Source of the DNA: Isotricha intestinalis
Taxonomy: Eukaryota > Ciliophora > Litostomatea > Vestibuliferida > Isotrichidae
Length of the DNA: 57,122 bases
Reading direction: 5' to 3'
NCBI GenBank assembly: GCA_023807065.1
Contig: JAJJLU010000392.1
Span: 1-57,122 of the forward strand
The position numbers were made by a program, and so were the translations under genes. Below are positions 1 through 9,730 of the stretch, piece by piece (position 1 is the stretch's first letter; the number at the start of each line of letters is the position of its first letter). The notes beneath the pieces were generated by a model. It saw nothing but the letters and a program-made list of their open reading frames with translations, did not search any database and had not been told where the DNA came from.

Positions 1-32
1 CCCCAATCCCCAATCCCCAATCCCCATCCCCT
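1..32. repeat. Telomere, CCCCAAT repeat (C-rich strand)
   Basis: Three exact CCCCAAT units (1-21) are followed by CCCCAT (22-27) and CCCCT (28-32), then AT-rich DNA. The C-rich strand reads inward from the left edge, as expected at a left chromosome end. The unit is one T longer than the CCCCAA of Tetrahymena. The inner units are irregular, as at the junction between telomere and unique DNA. The right end of the window has no such repeat. Confidence 0.9.
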
Positions 33-432
33 ATATATATTAGTTCTCCATAATTATTCCAATGCCTCAATTTTTAAATAAATATTTAAAATAAAAAAAA
101 ATTAAAAAATTTAAATCTATTTTTAATTATTAATTTTTCTTTTAAATAATTTCAAAATTATAATAAGTAAAATTATCTAATTTAGATAATTATTAAAAGG
201 TTATATTAAAAAAAAATCATAATTATTTTTTTATTTTCCTTTTTAATTTTTTGTCTATTATATTAGAGAAAAATATTTTGAATTTATAGTTTCATTTAAA
301 TAATACATAATTCTAATTTTGTTTGAATATTGAAATTTTATTTAGTCTTTTGTTAGTAATTTTTCTTTTAATTTTTTTGAGTAATAGAAAATTAGTAATT
401 TATTAACTAAATAAAAATAAAATATAATAAAT
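33..432. other. Subtelomeric AT-rich non-coding spacer
   Basis: About 400 bp of AT-rich DNA lie between the telomere and the first gene. It holds homopolymer A and T runs. I see no ORF of useful length, no tRNA-like B box and no internal repeat. Its right part must carry the promoter and 5' UTR of the plus-strand gene starting at 433. Confidence 0.6.
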
Positions 433-1674
433 ATGATATTTTATATATTATATGTTATTATTTCCAAAAGTAATTCTCAAATAAAATTTCCATTTAAAAA
501 GCAAGAATTAAGAATTTCAGAATTTTATTCATTTTACAATTACTTAACATATAATTTAATATATATAAAATTAAATGTAGGTAATCCAAAACAAGAAATA
601 ACAGTTTATTTAAGTTTAGATAAACATGTATTTTATATTTCAGGAATAAAAGGAAAAGGAACTTTTAATGAAAAAAGTTCAAATACTTTTAAATTAAAAA
701 GTAATGAAAGTAAATATCTGGGAGAAGGAATAGAAAATGGAATAAAAGCTGAAGATACTATTTATTTGAATGATAAAATAATAGTTAAAAATTTTCCTTT
801 TATTTTAGCGAATGAAGTTTCAATTGAAAGTAATTATACATTAAATGTAATTGGATTAAAATATAAATTATATTATTCTTATCTGAAAGAAGAAAATTTT
901 CTTCATTATTTAATAAAAGAAAAAATTATTTCTTCTTCTGTATTTACAATAAAATATTTAAATGAAAAAGAAGGAGAGTTTATTATAGGAGGTTATCCTC
1001 ATGAATATGATAATCAATATAAGGAAAATAATTTTAAATTTACTAAAGCAAAAGTTCAAGGAGATTATTTTTCTTGGGAAATTGAATTTGATAAAATTTT
1101 ATATGATAATATAGAACTTCAAGAAATGAAATTAAGCATTTTTACTATTAATTTTAATGGTTTTATTGTTACTGAAGATTTCCAAAAAATATTAAATGAA
1201 AGTTTCTTTAATCAATATTTTAATAATCAAAAATGTATTTATGAAAGAAAAAATAATATTCAATATAGTTCTTATATTTGTGATAATGTTATTGAAATTA
1301 AAAAATTTAAAACAATTTCTTTTTATCATAAACCTTTAAATATGAGTTTTTACTTTGAATATTTTGATTTATTTAAATTAATAGATAATAAATATTATTT
1401 TTTGGTTCTTTTTACTAGTAATAAAAATGCTTTTTGGACTTTAGGAGAACCTTTTTTAAAAAAATATCAAATGATATTTGCTCAAGATGATAAAATTTTT
1501 GGTTTTTATAAAGAAAATAATTTAACTTATGAATTTATTCCTTTTATTATTCTTTTCTTACTTTTATTCATTTTAATTTTTCTTTTGTTATTTTTCAAAA
1601 AGATTTTATTTATCAAAAAAAGAAAAAGTAGAATAAATGAAATCCAAGAAAATATTGAATATAATGTGTTCTAA
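433..1674 (+). CDS. Membrane-anchored pepsin-like (A1) protein lacking both catalytic Asp residues
   Basis: The 413-residue protein has a hydrophobic N-terminus (1-13, probable signal peptide), a pepsin-like ectodomain and one membrane segment (about 369-388) before a short basic cytosolic tail. Family landmarks are visible: KLNVGNPKQEITVYL (46-60) matches the start of the pepsin lobe, GEFIIGGYPHEYD (181-193) matches the GELTFGG strand, and FWTLGEPFLKKYQMIF (334-349) matches the WILGDVFLRKYY region. The two DTG/DSG catalytic sites are not there: the first position reads SLDK (61-64) and the second TINF (238-241). I infer a secreted or surface pseudoprotease, perhaps a binding or adhesion protein. 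It is the first gene next to the telomere. The start is the first ATG after an A-rich leader. Confidence 0.7.
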   Translation: MIFYILYVIISKSNSQIKFPFKKQELRISEFYSFYNYLTYNLIYIKLNVGNPKQEITVYLSLDKHVFYISGIKGKGTFNEKSSNTFKLKSNESKYLGEGIENGIKAEDTIYLNDKIIVKNFPFILANEVSIESNYTLNVIGLKYKLYYSYLKEENFLHYLIKEKIISSSVFTIKYLNEKEGEFIIGGYPHEYDNQYKENNFKFTKAKVQGDYFSWEIEFDKILYDNIELQEMKLSIFTINFNGFIVTEDFQKILNESFFNQYFNNQKCIYERKNNIQYSSYICDNVIEIKKFKTISFYHKPLNMSFYFEYFDLFKLIDNKYYFLVLFTSNKNAFWTLGEPFLKKYQMIFAQDDKIFGFYKENNLTYEFIPFIILFLLLFILIFLLLFFKKILFIKKRKSRINEIQENIEYNVF

Positions 1675-1952
1675 GAAAAAATATTTGATGTTTGTAAATG
1701 TAAATATCTGATTTAAAAAATTATAAAAGTTTTTCAAATAAAACACTAATTATAATATCAAGGAAAAAAGAAAGAGAAATTCAAAGAATTTTTATTAAAA
1801 AAAATTTTATGAATAATAGTTCTAAATATAATTAAATTTATTAAATACAATGTAATTCATAGAAATTGCATTTAAAAAGTATTGTCGATAATTAAATATA
1901 ATTAAAATTCATTTTTTTTATTATTCATTTTTAATAAATATATTATAAAAAA

Positions 1953-2633
1953 ATGAAATGGAATAATGATTATTATGACAAAATAATAAATCAAGGAAAT
2001 TATGAAGAAATATTATATAGATTAAACGAAGGAAATTTAAATTTAAATATTCCACCTCATAAAAAGCATAAAACATGTATATTAAATAGCAAAAAATATG
2101 AGAATGATAAATTAAATACAATAATAAATAAAGAAACATTTGATTATTATTATTATAATAATCCAGTAAATAAAAATGAAAAAAATATAGAATATGAAGG
2201 AATAAATAATTTAGATACATATAAATTACATAGAAAAATAAATAAAGTAAAAACTCCAATAAAAAATAATAATTACAAAATTGAAGAAGAAAAAGAATAT
2301 CAAGACATAATGTTTGAAAAACAAAAAGAATATTATGAAAAAATGATAGGAGAAAAAGTTTTAGATAATATTGAAGATTTATCAAAAGAAGAGTTTAAAT
2401 ATAATAAAGATGAAGAAAACAAAAATGAAGATTTATATAATAAAAATATACTTAATAATAAAATAAAAGGAAGTTTCAATAATCCAATATTTCCTTATTG
2501 TAAAATTCATTCAAAAAAACCATTTCATGTTCAAAGTCAAAATCCAAAATTATATATTCAAGGAACTTTAAATCCTAAAATTATTCCTGCTGGAAAATCA
2601 ACAAGAAATGCTCCGTTAAATATTTTTGAATAA
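1953..2633 (+). CDS. Hypothetical protein, 226 aa
   Basis: I do not recognise this protein. It is rich in K, N, E and Y, with no signal peptide and no membrane segment. A charged helical stretch (about 105-165) looks prone to coiled coil. The C-terminal 45 residues (HSKKPFHVQSQNPKLYIQ onward, ending in PAGKSTRNAPLNIFE) are less biased and carry Pro, Gly and aromatic residues, so this is the part most likely to be conserved. The gene converges on the Vps33-like gene with only 72 bp between stop codons. The overlapping minus-strand frame is its antisense shadow. Confidence 0.6.
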   Translation: MKWNNDYYDKIINQGNYEEILYRLNEGNLNLNIPPHKKHKTCILNSKKYENDKLNTIINKETFDYYYYNNPVNKNEKNIEYEGINNLDTYKLHRKINKVKTPIKNNNYKIEEEKEYQDIMFEKQKEYYEKMIGEKVLDNIEDLSKEEFKYNKDEENKNEDLYNKNILNNKIKGSFNNPIFPYCKIHSKKPFHVQSQNPKLYIQGTLNPKIIPAGKSTRNAPLNIFE

Positions 2634-2705
2634 AAACATTAAGAAATAATTTAATATTATTTAATTTTTTTAAATTTCAATTTATAATTTAAAATTTTTT
2701 AAATA

Positions 2706-4541
2706 TTATTTTTTTTTAATTTTCATTTCATAAAATTCTTTCAAAGTCATTTGTTCTTTAATATCTAAAGAAAAAGTATTAACATTATCAAAAAATCTTT
2801 TAGTAGTAATAATATGAGTAGTTAAAATGATAAATTTAATAAATTTTAATTCTTTATTTAAATATCTAATAGCAGCAATTTCAGAATAAGTAATTCCTCC
2901 AATAAAAACAAGAAGAATAAAATTTTTATCTTTACAATTTAAAATTTCTTTTTCATTTTCAGGAAATAAAGTTTCACCAGGTAAATCATTTAAAAGATAT
3001 TTTATATTATTCCATCCATTTTTAACACAATTTTCAATTAATTTAACCGAAATCGGAGAATAACCTCCATAAACATAAGAAATATCATTTGGTTCCATTA
3101 AATTTACATTTTCTGAAATTAAATTTAATCCTTTATTTGTTTTGTAATATATATATTTTCTATCTTCTTTTTTTAATATATTCATTTTTTCTAAATTATT
3201 CCATAAAAATACTTCTTGAAAACCAAAAATATTAAAAAAATCTCTTTTTAAATCATCATAAAATTTACTTTTAATACCACTTTGAACTAAACTTTCTAAA
3301 CATAATAATTTTAATATTAAATCTTTATTATTTTTTTGTCCCATTAAATTATCATAAAAATTATGTAATTCATTAGGTAATTCTCCAACTAATAATCCTT
3401 GTTCAAACATTAATGATAATCTATATAAAGGAGATTTTTGTTGATTTGATAAAAAATCTGCAATATTTATTGAATCTGTTAAAGATTGTCTTTCTTCTTT
3501 CATTAATTTTACTCTTTCTAAACCTAATTGAATTTTTTTTAAATCTGTAATTTTTTTTCCTTCTTCTAATATTTTACTATGAATTTGAAGTCTATTTGGT
3601 AAAAAAACTCTAATTTTATTAAAAGAATAATCTTTAATCATAGTATAAAATTTATTTTGATTACTTAAATCTAATTTTAATGTATCTTTCTTAGAATCTT
3701 TTTCTAATAATTTAGGAGAAACTTTAATAGAGTTTAAATTTATATTAAAATATTCATCAATCATTCCTTCATAAGTTCCTTGAGTACAAAAAAGAGTAAT
3801 AAAATCAATATCTCTATCAATAAATATTGAAGCTAAAATTTCAGTATCATTTTCAAAAAGATTTTTATCTTCTTCTTTTTCTAATAAATCATATAATTTT
3901 TTACTTAAATTTCCCTTTAAATATTTATTTTTTATTTTACCAAAAATTGTTTCAAATTTTATTATAACTCTACTTAAAGTTGATAAACAATTATAATTGT
4001 TATTTATATAAATATCTCTTATTGTATTATTTTCTTCAAGAGACATTAAATCATAATCAAGAGTAAAAATATCCATATTTAAATTATGAATTTTTATGAA
4101 TATATTATTTTCATTTGTTTTTATTATGTTTTGACATTCATTATCAATTTTAGGAATAAAAATTATATGAAATTCAACATTTTGATTTAATCCTTTTTTT
4201 AAATATTTTTCATCATTAATATACTTTTTTAATATAAATAAAATTTCATTTAAAAATTTGATTTTTCCAGGAATTAAAAAAATCATTATTTCAGAATCTA
4301 TTGAAATTCCTTTTCCTAAATTTAATATTTCTTTTTTTACTTGTTCATTTATCAATAATGAAATATCATTTATGAAAAAACTTAATTTTGGAATTAAAGA
4401 TTTTTCAAGAACTAATCTCTTTTCTATTTTCGGTAATGAATGAATTATATTTATTAAACTTTTTTGAATGTGTTCTTTAAATATTGTTATATCTATTGGA
4501 TCAAGTGGATTTTCTTCTTTTAGTTGAATAAAGTCTTCCAT
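2706..4541 (-). CDS. VPS33: Vps33-like Sec1/Munc18 (SM) protein
   Basis: SM proteins of the Vps33 group are the SNARE-binding subunit of HOPS/CORVET tethering complexes, which promote endosome and lysosome fusion. The 611-residue product has the usual length. Two blocks near the C-terminus are typical: ISYVYGGYSPISVKLIE followed by a Trp-containing LPGET segment, and LLVFIGGITYSEIAAIRYL followed by FIILTTHIITT, which matches the Vps33 'GGVT-EI-ALR' strand-helix. The N-terminal part includes a RDIDFITLFCTQGTYEGMID block, as in SM proteins, where a conserved DR-D precedes the 'T-Y-LIDE' segment. An in-frame ATG lies 51 bp further upstream (4592), but the start at 4541 gives MEDFIQLKEEN without the extra basic/hydrophobic extension and is preferred. 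Whether it is Vps33A or B cannot be said. Confidence 0.85.
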   Translation of the reverse strand: MEDFIQLKEENPLDPIDITIFKEHIQKSLINIIHSLPKIEKRLVLEKSLIPKLSFFINDISLLINEQVKKEILNLGKGISIDSEIMIFLIPGKIKFLNEILFILKKYINDEKYLKKGLNQNVEFHIIFIPKIDNECQNIIKTNENNIFIKIHNLNMDIFTLDYDLMSLEENNTIRDIYINNNYNCLSTLSRVIIKFETIFGKIKNKYLKGNLSKKLYDLLEKEEDKNLFENDTEILASIFIDRDIDFITLFCTQGTYEGMIDEYFNINLNSIKVSPKLLEKDSKKDTLKLDLSNQNKFYTMIKDYSFNKIRVFLPNRLQIHSKILEEGKKITDLKKIQLGLERVKLMKEERQSLTDSINIADFLSNQQKSPLYRLSLMFEQGLLVGELPNELHNFYDNLMGQKNNKDLILKLLCLESLVQSGIKSKFYDDLKRDFFNIFGFQEVFLWNNLEKMNILKKEDRKYIYYKTNKGLNLISENVNLMEPNDISYVYGGYSPISVKLIENCVKNGWNNIKYLLNDLPGETLFPENEKEILNCKDKNFILLVFIGGITYSEIAAIRYLNKELKFIKFIILTTHIITTKRFFDNVNTFSLDIKEQMTLKEFYEMKIKKK

Positions 4542-4693
4542 ATTTTTTTTAAAATAAAAAAAAATAATTTTGAAAGAAATATTTTTTTTCAAATTTCTAT
4601 AATTTAAATATATGAATATTATTACTTATATTAAAAATTTTTTTATATACTCTTTTACTTTTTCTTAATGATATATTTTAATTTTTTATTTTA

Positions 4694-5356
4694 TTAAGGT
4701 TTTACATCTTGAAATAAACAATCCATAAAATGTTTAAATGTTTTAAATGTATTTCTTTCCTTTAATAAATATTTTCTTTTAAAGATTTTTATTTTTTCTA
4801 ATTCTTTTCTTTCCCATTCATAAATGTCATTCATAAATTTTTTTGATATTTTTTTCATAATTTTAATCATATCTTTTTTACCAGAATATATAATTTCACT
4901 TAAAGAATGAATATAATGAAGATATTCTTTAGCATTTATACTTTTTTCAACCAACAATTTATATTTTAATATATTTATTACTAATAATAATTTATTTGAA
5001 ACAAAATTTATTTGAGATGTATTTAATTTCATAAAATTTGATATTTTTTCTTTTTTATCTTTTTCAATTATTCTTATTTTCAATTTTGAATAAAATTGAA
5101 AAATCTTTTTCTTTTGTTTAAATATAATATAATCTAAAACAATAAGTCCTAAAATTCTTTTTTGCTTAATTGATATAGATTTTTTAAAATTTTGAATAAT
5201 GTATTTTCCTAAAATTAAAATAAAAGATATTAATATTGAAAAAAAAGGTCTGTGTTTTAAAACAAATGAAATATAATCTATATTTTCATTCTCATTATTA
5301 TTATTTTCATTATTTTGTTTTTCATTTTTAAAAAGAAAAGAGGAAAAGTTACTCAT
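4694..5356 (-). CDS. Hypothetical single-pass membrane protein, 220 aa
   Basis: I do not recognise the family. After an N-rich acidic stretch (about 10-28), one hydrophobic segment (roughly 36-57, PFFSILISFILILGKYII) looks like a transmembrane helix. The rest is a highly basic, mostly helical domain rich in K, I and L, ending in a conserved-looking TFKTFKHFMDCLFQDVKP. It lies 100 bp upstream of the Vps33-like gene on the same strand, with no evidence of co-transcription. A small endomembrane or peroxisomal membrane protein is possible, but nothing in the sequence proves it. Confidence 0.55.
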   Translation of the reverse strand: MSNFSSFLFKNEKQNNENNNNENENIDYISFVLKHRPFFSILISFILILGKYIIQNFKKSISIKQKRILGLIVLDYIIFKQKKKIFQFYSKLKIRIIEKDKKEKISNFMKLNTSQINFVSNKLLLVINILKYKLLVEKSINAKEYLHYIHSLSEIIYSGKKDMIKIMKKISKKFMNDIYEWERKELEKIKIFKRKYLLKERNTFKTFKHFMDCLFQDVKP

Positions 5357-5691
5357 TTATTTTAATTAAAAAATTTGAAAAAAAATTAAAGAAAAAAAAA
5401 CTATTTCATAGAAAAAACATAAAAAAAAATTTCAAAAATATAAAAAATTCAAATAGAAAATACTTATTATCATTATCAATATAATATTCTTTTACTTCAA
5501 TCATATTTTATTTACTTATAATAATTATTTTACTTCTTTTATTTAGTTTTTATTAAAATAATTAAATAATAATATATAATAAATCTATAAAGTTATTTAT
5601 ATTGTGTATCACAATTTTTATTTATGATATTTTGATTTAAATTTAATTTTTATTTATAATATATGAAGTCACTAATAAAAAAATAAATTTC
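5357..5691. other. Non-coding spacer
   Basis: This 335 bp AT-rich spacer lies between the 5' end of the small membrane-protein gene and the 3' end of the Aurora-like kinase gene, both on the minus strand. I see only A and T runs, no ORF and no tRNA-like box. Confidence 0.5.
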
Positions 5692-7653
5692 CTATTTTTT
5701 GATAATTTTATAAAAATCTTCAAATATTTCAGTTGTACAATGAGTAGCAACAAAAAATTTAACATCTTCAATTGTATCATTTAAAATAGTATTATTACTT
5801 TTAAGAGATTCAATTTTTTCTTTTTGTAATTGAATTAATTTTTCTTTTACTTCATTTTCATTTTTCAAAGAATTACATTCATCAATTAAAAGTTCAATAT
5901 CTAATTTTGCTGATTTAAGTGAATTTTTTGTTATTTCAAATTCTTTTTTATCTATTTGTAATTCTGATAATTTATTTCTTAAAAAATCAATTGTTTCAAA
6001 ATTTTTTTTATTTTTTATTATATAATTATCTAAAGTTAATTCTATTTCTTTTTTATATAAAAAAAGATAATTATCTAAAATTTCTTTTAAAGTTTTTTTT
6101 GATAATAACTCTAAATTTGTTTGAGAAATCATTAAATTAATTTCATTTATTAAATATTGGAAATTATCAATTAAATTTTTACATTTTGAATTTAAATCTT
6201 CATTTTCATTTTTTTCATTTATATTATTATTATTTATATTATATATTTTTTTTTCTAAAATATCTTTTAATTTTTTATTTTCATTTATAATATTTTCAAT
6301 TATTAGTTTATTACTTTCATAATTTCCAATTTTAATTTTTAATTCTAAATTTTCTTTTTTAATTTTCTCATTTTCTTCAATTAATTCAATTCTTTCATTT
6401 AATTTATTTTTTAAATCTTCATTTTCATTTTTAAGATTTAAAAAATCTTTTTTAAAACATTCATATTCATTTTTAATTTTTTCTAATTCTGAATTTTTCT
6501 TTTTAAAACTTAATCTTTCACTATCAATATTCATTAATTGTAGTTTTAAATTCTTACATTCATTTTTATAATAATCATTTTTTTCCATAGAATATTCATT
6601 AGTAGAATCATTATCATCAGAATCAATAATATTATCAATCACATTATTAAAATTTTCAATTTCTTTATTATTCATCATATGACTCATAATAATTTCTTTT
6701 TTTGACATTTCCATTATTTTTAATTCAGGTTTTATTTCTTTATTTTCTTTTATGAAATTATCGTTTAAAATTTCATCTAAACTTATTCTTTCTTTAGGAT
6801 TCACTTTAAGTATTTTTTCAATTAAATTTGTTCCTGAATTATTAATACAATTTTTAGGCCAATTGATTCTTCCTTTAATAATATTTTTAAATCTTTCATT
6901 ATTATTATTTGCAGTAAAAGGAGAATAATTAAATAACATTTCAAATAATAAAACTCCAATAGACCAAATATCAATTTTATAATCATAAAATTCTTTTTTT
7001 AAAATTTCTGGAGCAACATAATCAGGAGTTCCACAATAAGTATTAATTTGTTCATTATTTTTTAAATGAGTTGCCCAACCATAATCACATAATTTAATTC
7101 TTAAATTATTATCTAATAATAAATTTTCTGCTTTAATATCTCTATGAATTATATTTAAAGAATGTAAATATTTTATTATTGAAATAATATCTCTTAAAAA
7201 TTGAGAAATCATTTCATTATTTAATTTATTTTTTTTCATATAAGAATATAAATTTCCATTACTTGCATATTCCATTATCATATATATTGTATTTTCATCT
7301 TCAAAATGATTTATTAATTTAATACTATGAGGATGATTTATTTCATACATTATTGAAATTTCTTTATTTAATTGATTTATTAATTTCTGTTCTATAATAT
7401 CTCTTTTATTTATTGTTTTTATACAATAGTCTTTCTTCGAATTTATATGAATTACTTTCCATACTTTTCCGAAAGCTCCATTTCCTATTGGTTTCTTTCC
7501 TATTAATTCAAAATCACTTTCTATGCATTCTCTCTCTAATCCTAATTCTACTGTTGGAGATAAATGTAATATTCTCTTTTTTAACTTTTTTATATTACTC
7601 TTTTTATCTTTTTCTTCACTATTTATTATTTTTTTTATTTTTAGAGATGACAT
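5692..7653 (-). CDS. Aurora-like Ser/Thr protein kinase with C-terminal coiled coil
   Basis: The 653-residue protein has a kinase domain at about 48-306 and a long coiled-coil tail (about 355-620). All core residues are present: glycine loop GNGAFGKVW (57-65), the Lys of YCIK (79), an alphaC Glu (98), HRDIKAENLLLDNN (170-183), the metal-binding Asp in DYG (190-192, Tyr where DFG is usual), and GTPDYVAPE in the activation segment. 'HRDIKAENLLLD', 'LCDYGWATH' and the 'CGTPDY' segment are closest to the Aurora and related AGC/PLK-type kinases. Aurora proteins usually carry the kinase at the C-terminus with a short N-terminal extension, so this arrangement is different. I infer a mitotic or basal-body kinase targeted by its coiled coil. 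The last residues (FVATHCTTEIFEDFYKI) look globular. Confidence 0.75.
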   Translation of the reverse strand: MSSLKIKKIINSEEKDKKSNIKKLKKRILHLSPTVELGLERECIESDFELIGKKPIGNGAFGKVWKVIHINSKKDYCIKTINKRDIIEQKLINQLNKEISIMYEINHPHSIKLINHFEDENTIYMIMEYASNGNLYSYMKKNKLNNEMISQFLRDIISIIKYLHSLNIIHRDIKAENLLLDNNLRIKLCDYGWATHLKNNEQINTYCGTPDYVAPEILKKEFYDYKIDIWSIGVLLFEMLFNYSPFTANNNNERFKNIIKGRINWPKNCINNSGTNLIEKILKVNPKERISLDEILNDNFIKENKEIKPELKIMEMSKKEIIMSHMMNNKEIENFNNVIDNIIDSDDNDSTNEYSMEKNDYYKNECKNLKLQLMNIDSERLSFKKKNSELEKIKNEYECFKKDFLNLKNENEDLKNKLNERIELIEENEKIKKENLELKIKIGNYESNKLIIENIINENKKLKDILEKKIYNINNNNINEKNENEDLNSKCKNLIDNFQYLINEINLMISQTNLELLSKKTLKEILDNYLFLYKKEIELTLDNYIIKNKKNFETIDFLRNKLSELQIDKKEFEITKNSLKSAKLDIELLIDECNSLKNENEVKEKLIQLQKEKIESLKSNNTILNDTIEDVKFFVATHCTTEIFEDFYKIIKK

Positions 7654-7789
7654 TTTTATGTTTTTTAAATATTTATTTTTTCTTTTAATAAATTATCAAT
7701 TTTTTTTGTTTATTATTTTAGGTTTTACAATTTATATTAAAGAATTCATAAATTTTTAAAATATAATTAAAATGTAATAATTTACTTTT

Positions 7790-9637
7790 CTATTTTTTAT
7801 TTTTATCAATATTATTCTTTGTATTTTTTGTAATATATTTAGAAAGATTTCTTAAATTCAATTTATTTCCTATATTTAAATTACTATCTATTCTTTTAAT
7901 ATTATTTATATTATCACTTGAGTTAATTTCTCTATTTTGATTTGATATTTTTATAGTTTTAATGTCATTTGAACTAATTTCTTTATTCAAATTTTTATGA
8001 ATAATACAATATGGATGTTTATAATTTAATTTTTGAGAAATTTTTGTTTCATTAATTGAATTTTTTGAGTTTGTTAAATCTCTATTAGAAATACTATTTT
8101 TATGATTGTTAAATTTTTTTCCAATTATTTGATGTAAATTTTTACTTATATTGTTTCTGTCACTTAAACTTTCAGTTGTTTTTTTATAAATAATTTTCCT
8201 TATATTTAAATTAGGAATATTTTTTTTTTGAGAATTATTTTCATTTTTATTATAATTGTTATTTAAAATATTTTTATTAATTACAGTATTATTTACATTA
8301 TTATTAAATTTATTAGTATTTATAAAATTATTATATTTTGGTGATTTATTGTTTTTTAAATTTTTGGTATTTAAAATAAAATTGACTTTCATATTGAAAG
8401 AATTCAATAATTCATTTCCTGTATAAATATTTAAATATGAAATACCTCTTTTAATAGTATTTATATTATTATTACTATATATAAATTTATCTTGTTTTTT
8501 ATTTTTATTTTTTGTTTTTGATGTTGTTTTACTTTTTTTATTTTCTAAATTATTTGAATTAACTTTTATATAATATATTAAATTATTCGAAAATATTTTT
8601 GAAGGATTATTTTTATTTCTTTGTGATGTTGAATGAATTTTATTTTTTGAATTTGAATTTTTTTTATTTAAACTAATATTTGGACTTAAAAATATATTTT
8701 TTTTATGAATTATTTTCTTCCCTGAAGAAAAAATTTTTTTATTTGAAAATTTAGAAGAAGTTGAAGCATTTGTTGATAAAATAAATTTATCTGTTTTTAT
8801 ATCATTGTTTGATATTGAATTTGTTCTTTTTGAAATCATCAAATTTAAATTTTTTTTCTTTTCTATTAATTTCATTCGAGTATTTGAATTAAACAAAACA
8901 GAAATTCCTCTTATAATATTTCTTTCACTTAATAATTTTTTTTTAAAAAAATTTTCACTTTTCTTTTTTAAAACATTAAAATTACAATTATTAGAATTAT
9001 TACTACTATTAATTTTTTTATTATTAATGTTTTTATTCTTATTTTGATTATCATAATAATTAATTTTTTTAATTAAATCTTGAGTATCAATATCACTTTT
9101 ACTATTATTTTTATTAAAAGAAGAATAATTTGTATATAAAGACATAGTAAAACTATTAATTGAATTTATAACATTTGTATTAAAAATATGACTACTTAAA
9201 TTTTCTCCATCTTCTTCTTCTTCATTATCAAAATCATAAATATGAAATTGAATTTGATCAATAACTTTTTGTTTTCTTTTTATATTTTTATACATATATT
9301 TACTTTCTGGAATTACTGTATAATTTGGATAAATTTTCGAATATTGATCATAAAAATTTAATATTCTTGGTAATTTATTACATATTTCTATTGTTTTATA
9401 ATACCTATTCAAAAACTCATTATTATCTTCATATAATAAATATTCTTTAAACATTTCAACAAAATGGGTTTTTTCATTATATATTATATCATTTATTACT
9501 TTTACATCATGAAAACAAATTGGCATTTCATATCTCCAACTTAAATATTTTTTTACTATTTTTTCTATTTTTTTCCTATAATAATCAAGATTTTTAATAG
9601 AATTTGAAAATAGATTATTTTCAATATTGTTATTCAT
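7790..9637 (-). CDS. Hypothetical protein with conserved N-terminal domain and long Asn/Ser/Lys-rich tail
   Basis: The 615-residue protein has a structured N-terminus (about 15-140) and then some 470 residues of N/S/K/I-rich low complexity. The N-terminal domain has well-conserved-looking blocks: KKYLSWRYEMPICFHDVKVIND, EYLLYEDNNEFLNRYY and NYTVIPESKYMYKNIKRKQK. I have the impression of having seen the 'EYL-YDD--EFLRR-Y ... PESKYMYKNI-RKQ' pattern in hypothetical proteins of other ciliates and apicomplexans, but I cannot name a family. The tail has scattered S/T sites and no membrane segment. The function is unknown. Confidence 0.6.
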   Translation of the reverse strand: MNNNIENNLFSNSIKNLDYYRKKIEKIVKKYLSWRYEMPICFHDVKVINDIIYNEKTHFVEMFKEYLLYEDNNEFLNRYYKTIEICNKLPRILNFYDQYSKIYPNYTVIPESKYMYKNIKRKQKVIDQIQFHIYDFDNEEEEDGENLSSHIFNTNVINSINSFTMSLYTNYSSFNKNNSKSDIDTQDLIKKINYYDNQNKNKNINNKKINSSNNSNNCNFNVLKKKSENFFKKKLLSERNIIRGISVLFNSNTRMKLIEKKKNLNLMISKRTNSISNNDIKTDKFILSTNASTSSKFSNKKIFSSGKKIIHKKNIFLSPNISLNKKNSNSKNKIHSTSQRNKNNPSKIFSNNLIYYIKVNSNNLENKKSKTTSKTKNKNKKQDKFIYSNNNINTIKRGISYLNIYTGNELLNSFNMKVNFILNTKNLKNNKSPKYNNFINTNKFNNNVNNTVINKNILNNNYNKNENNSQKKNIPNLNIRKIIYKKTTESLSDRNNISKNLHQIIGKKFNNHKNSISNRDLTNSKNSINETKISQKLNYKHPYCIIHKNLNKEISSNDIKTIKISNQNREINSSDNINNIKRIDSNLNIGNKLNLRNLSKYITKNTKNNIDKNKK

Positions 9638-9730
9638 ATTTGAAAAAATAATAAGAAAAGAATAAAAATTTGTTTTAAAAAAACAAAATTAAATAAATTT
9701 TAAATAAAAAAATAATAAAATTGTCTGTTT

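Noticed and set aside
1921..2385. Minus-strand ORF of 154 residues rich in L, F, Y and H
   Set aside because: It is antisense to the hypothetical gene at 1953-2633, and its hydrophobic composition is what the complement of A-rich codons gives.
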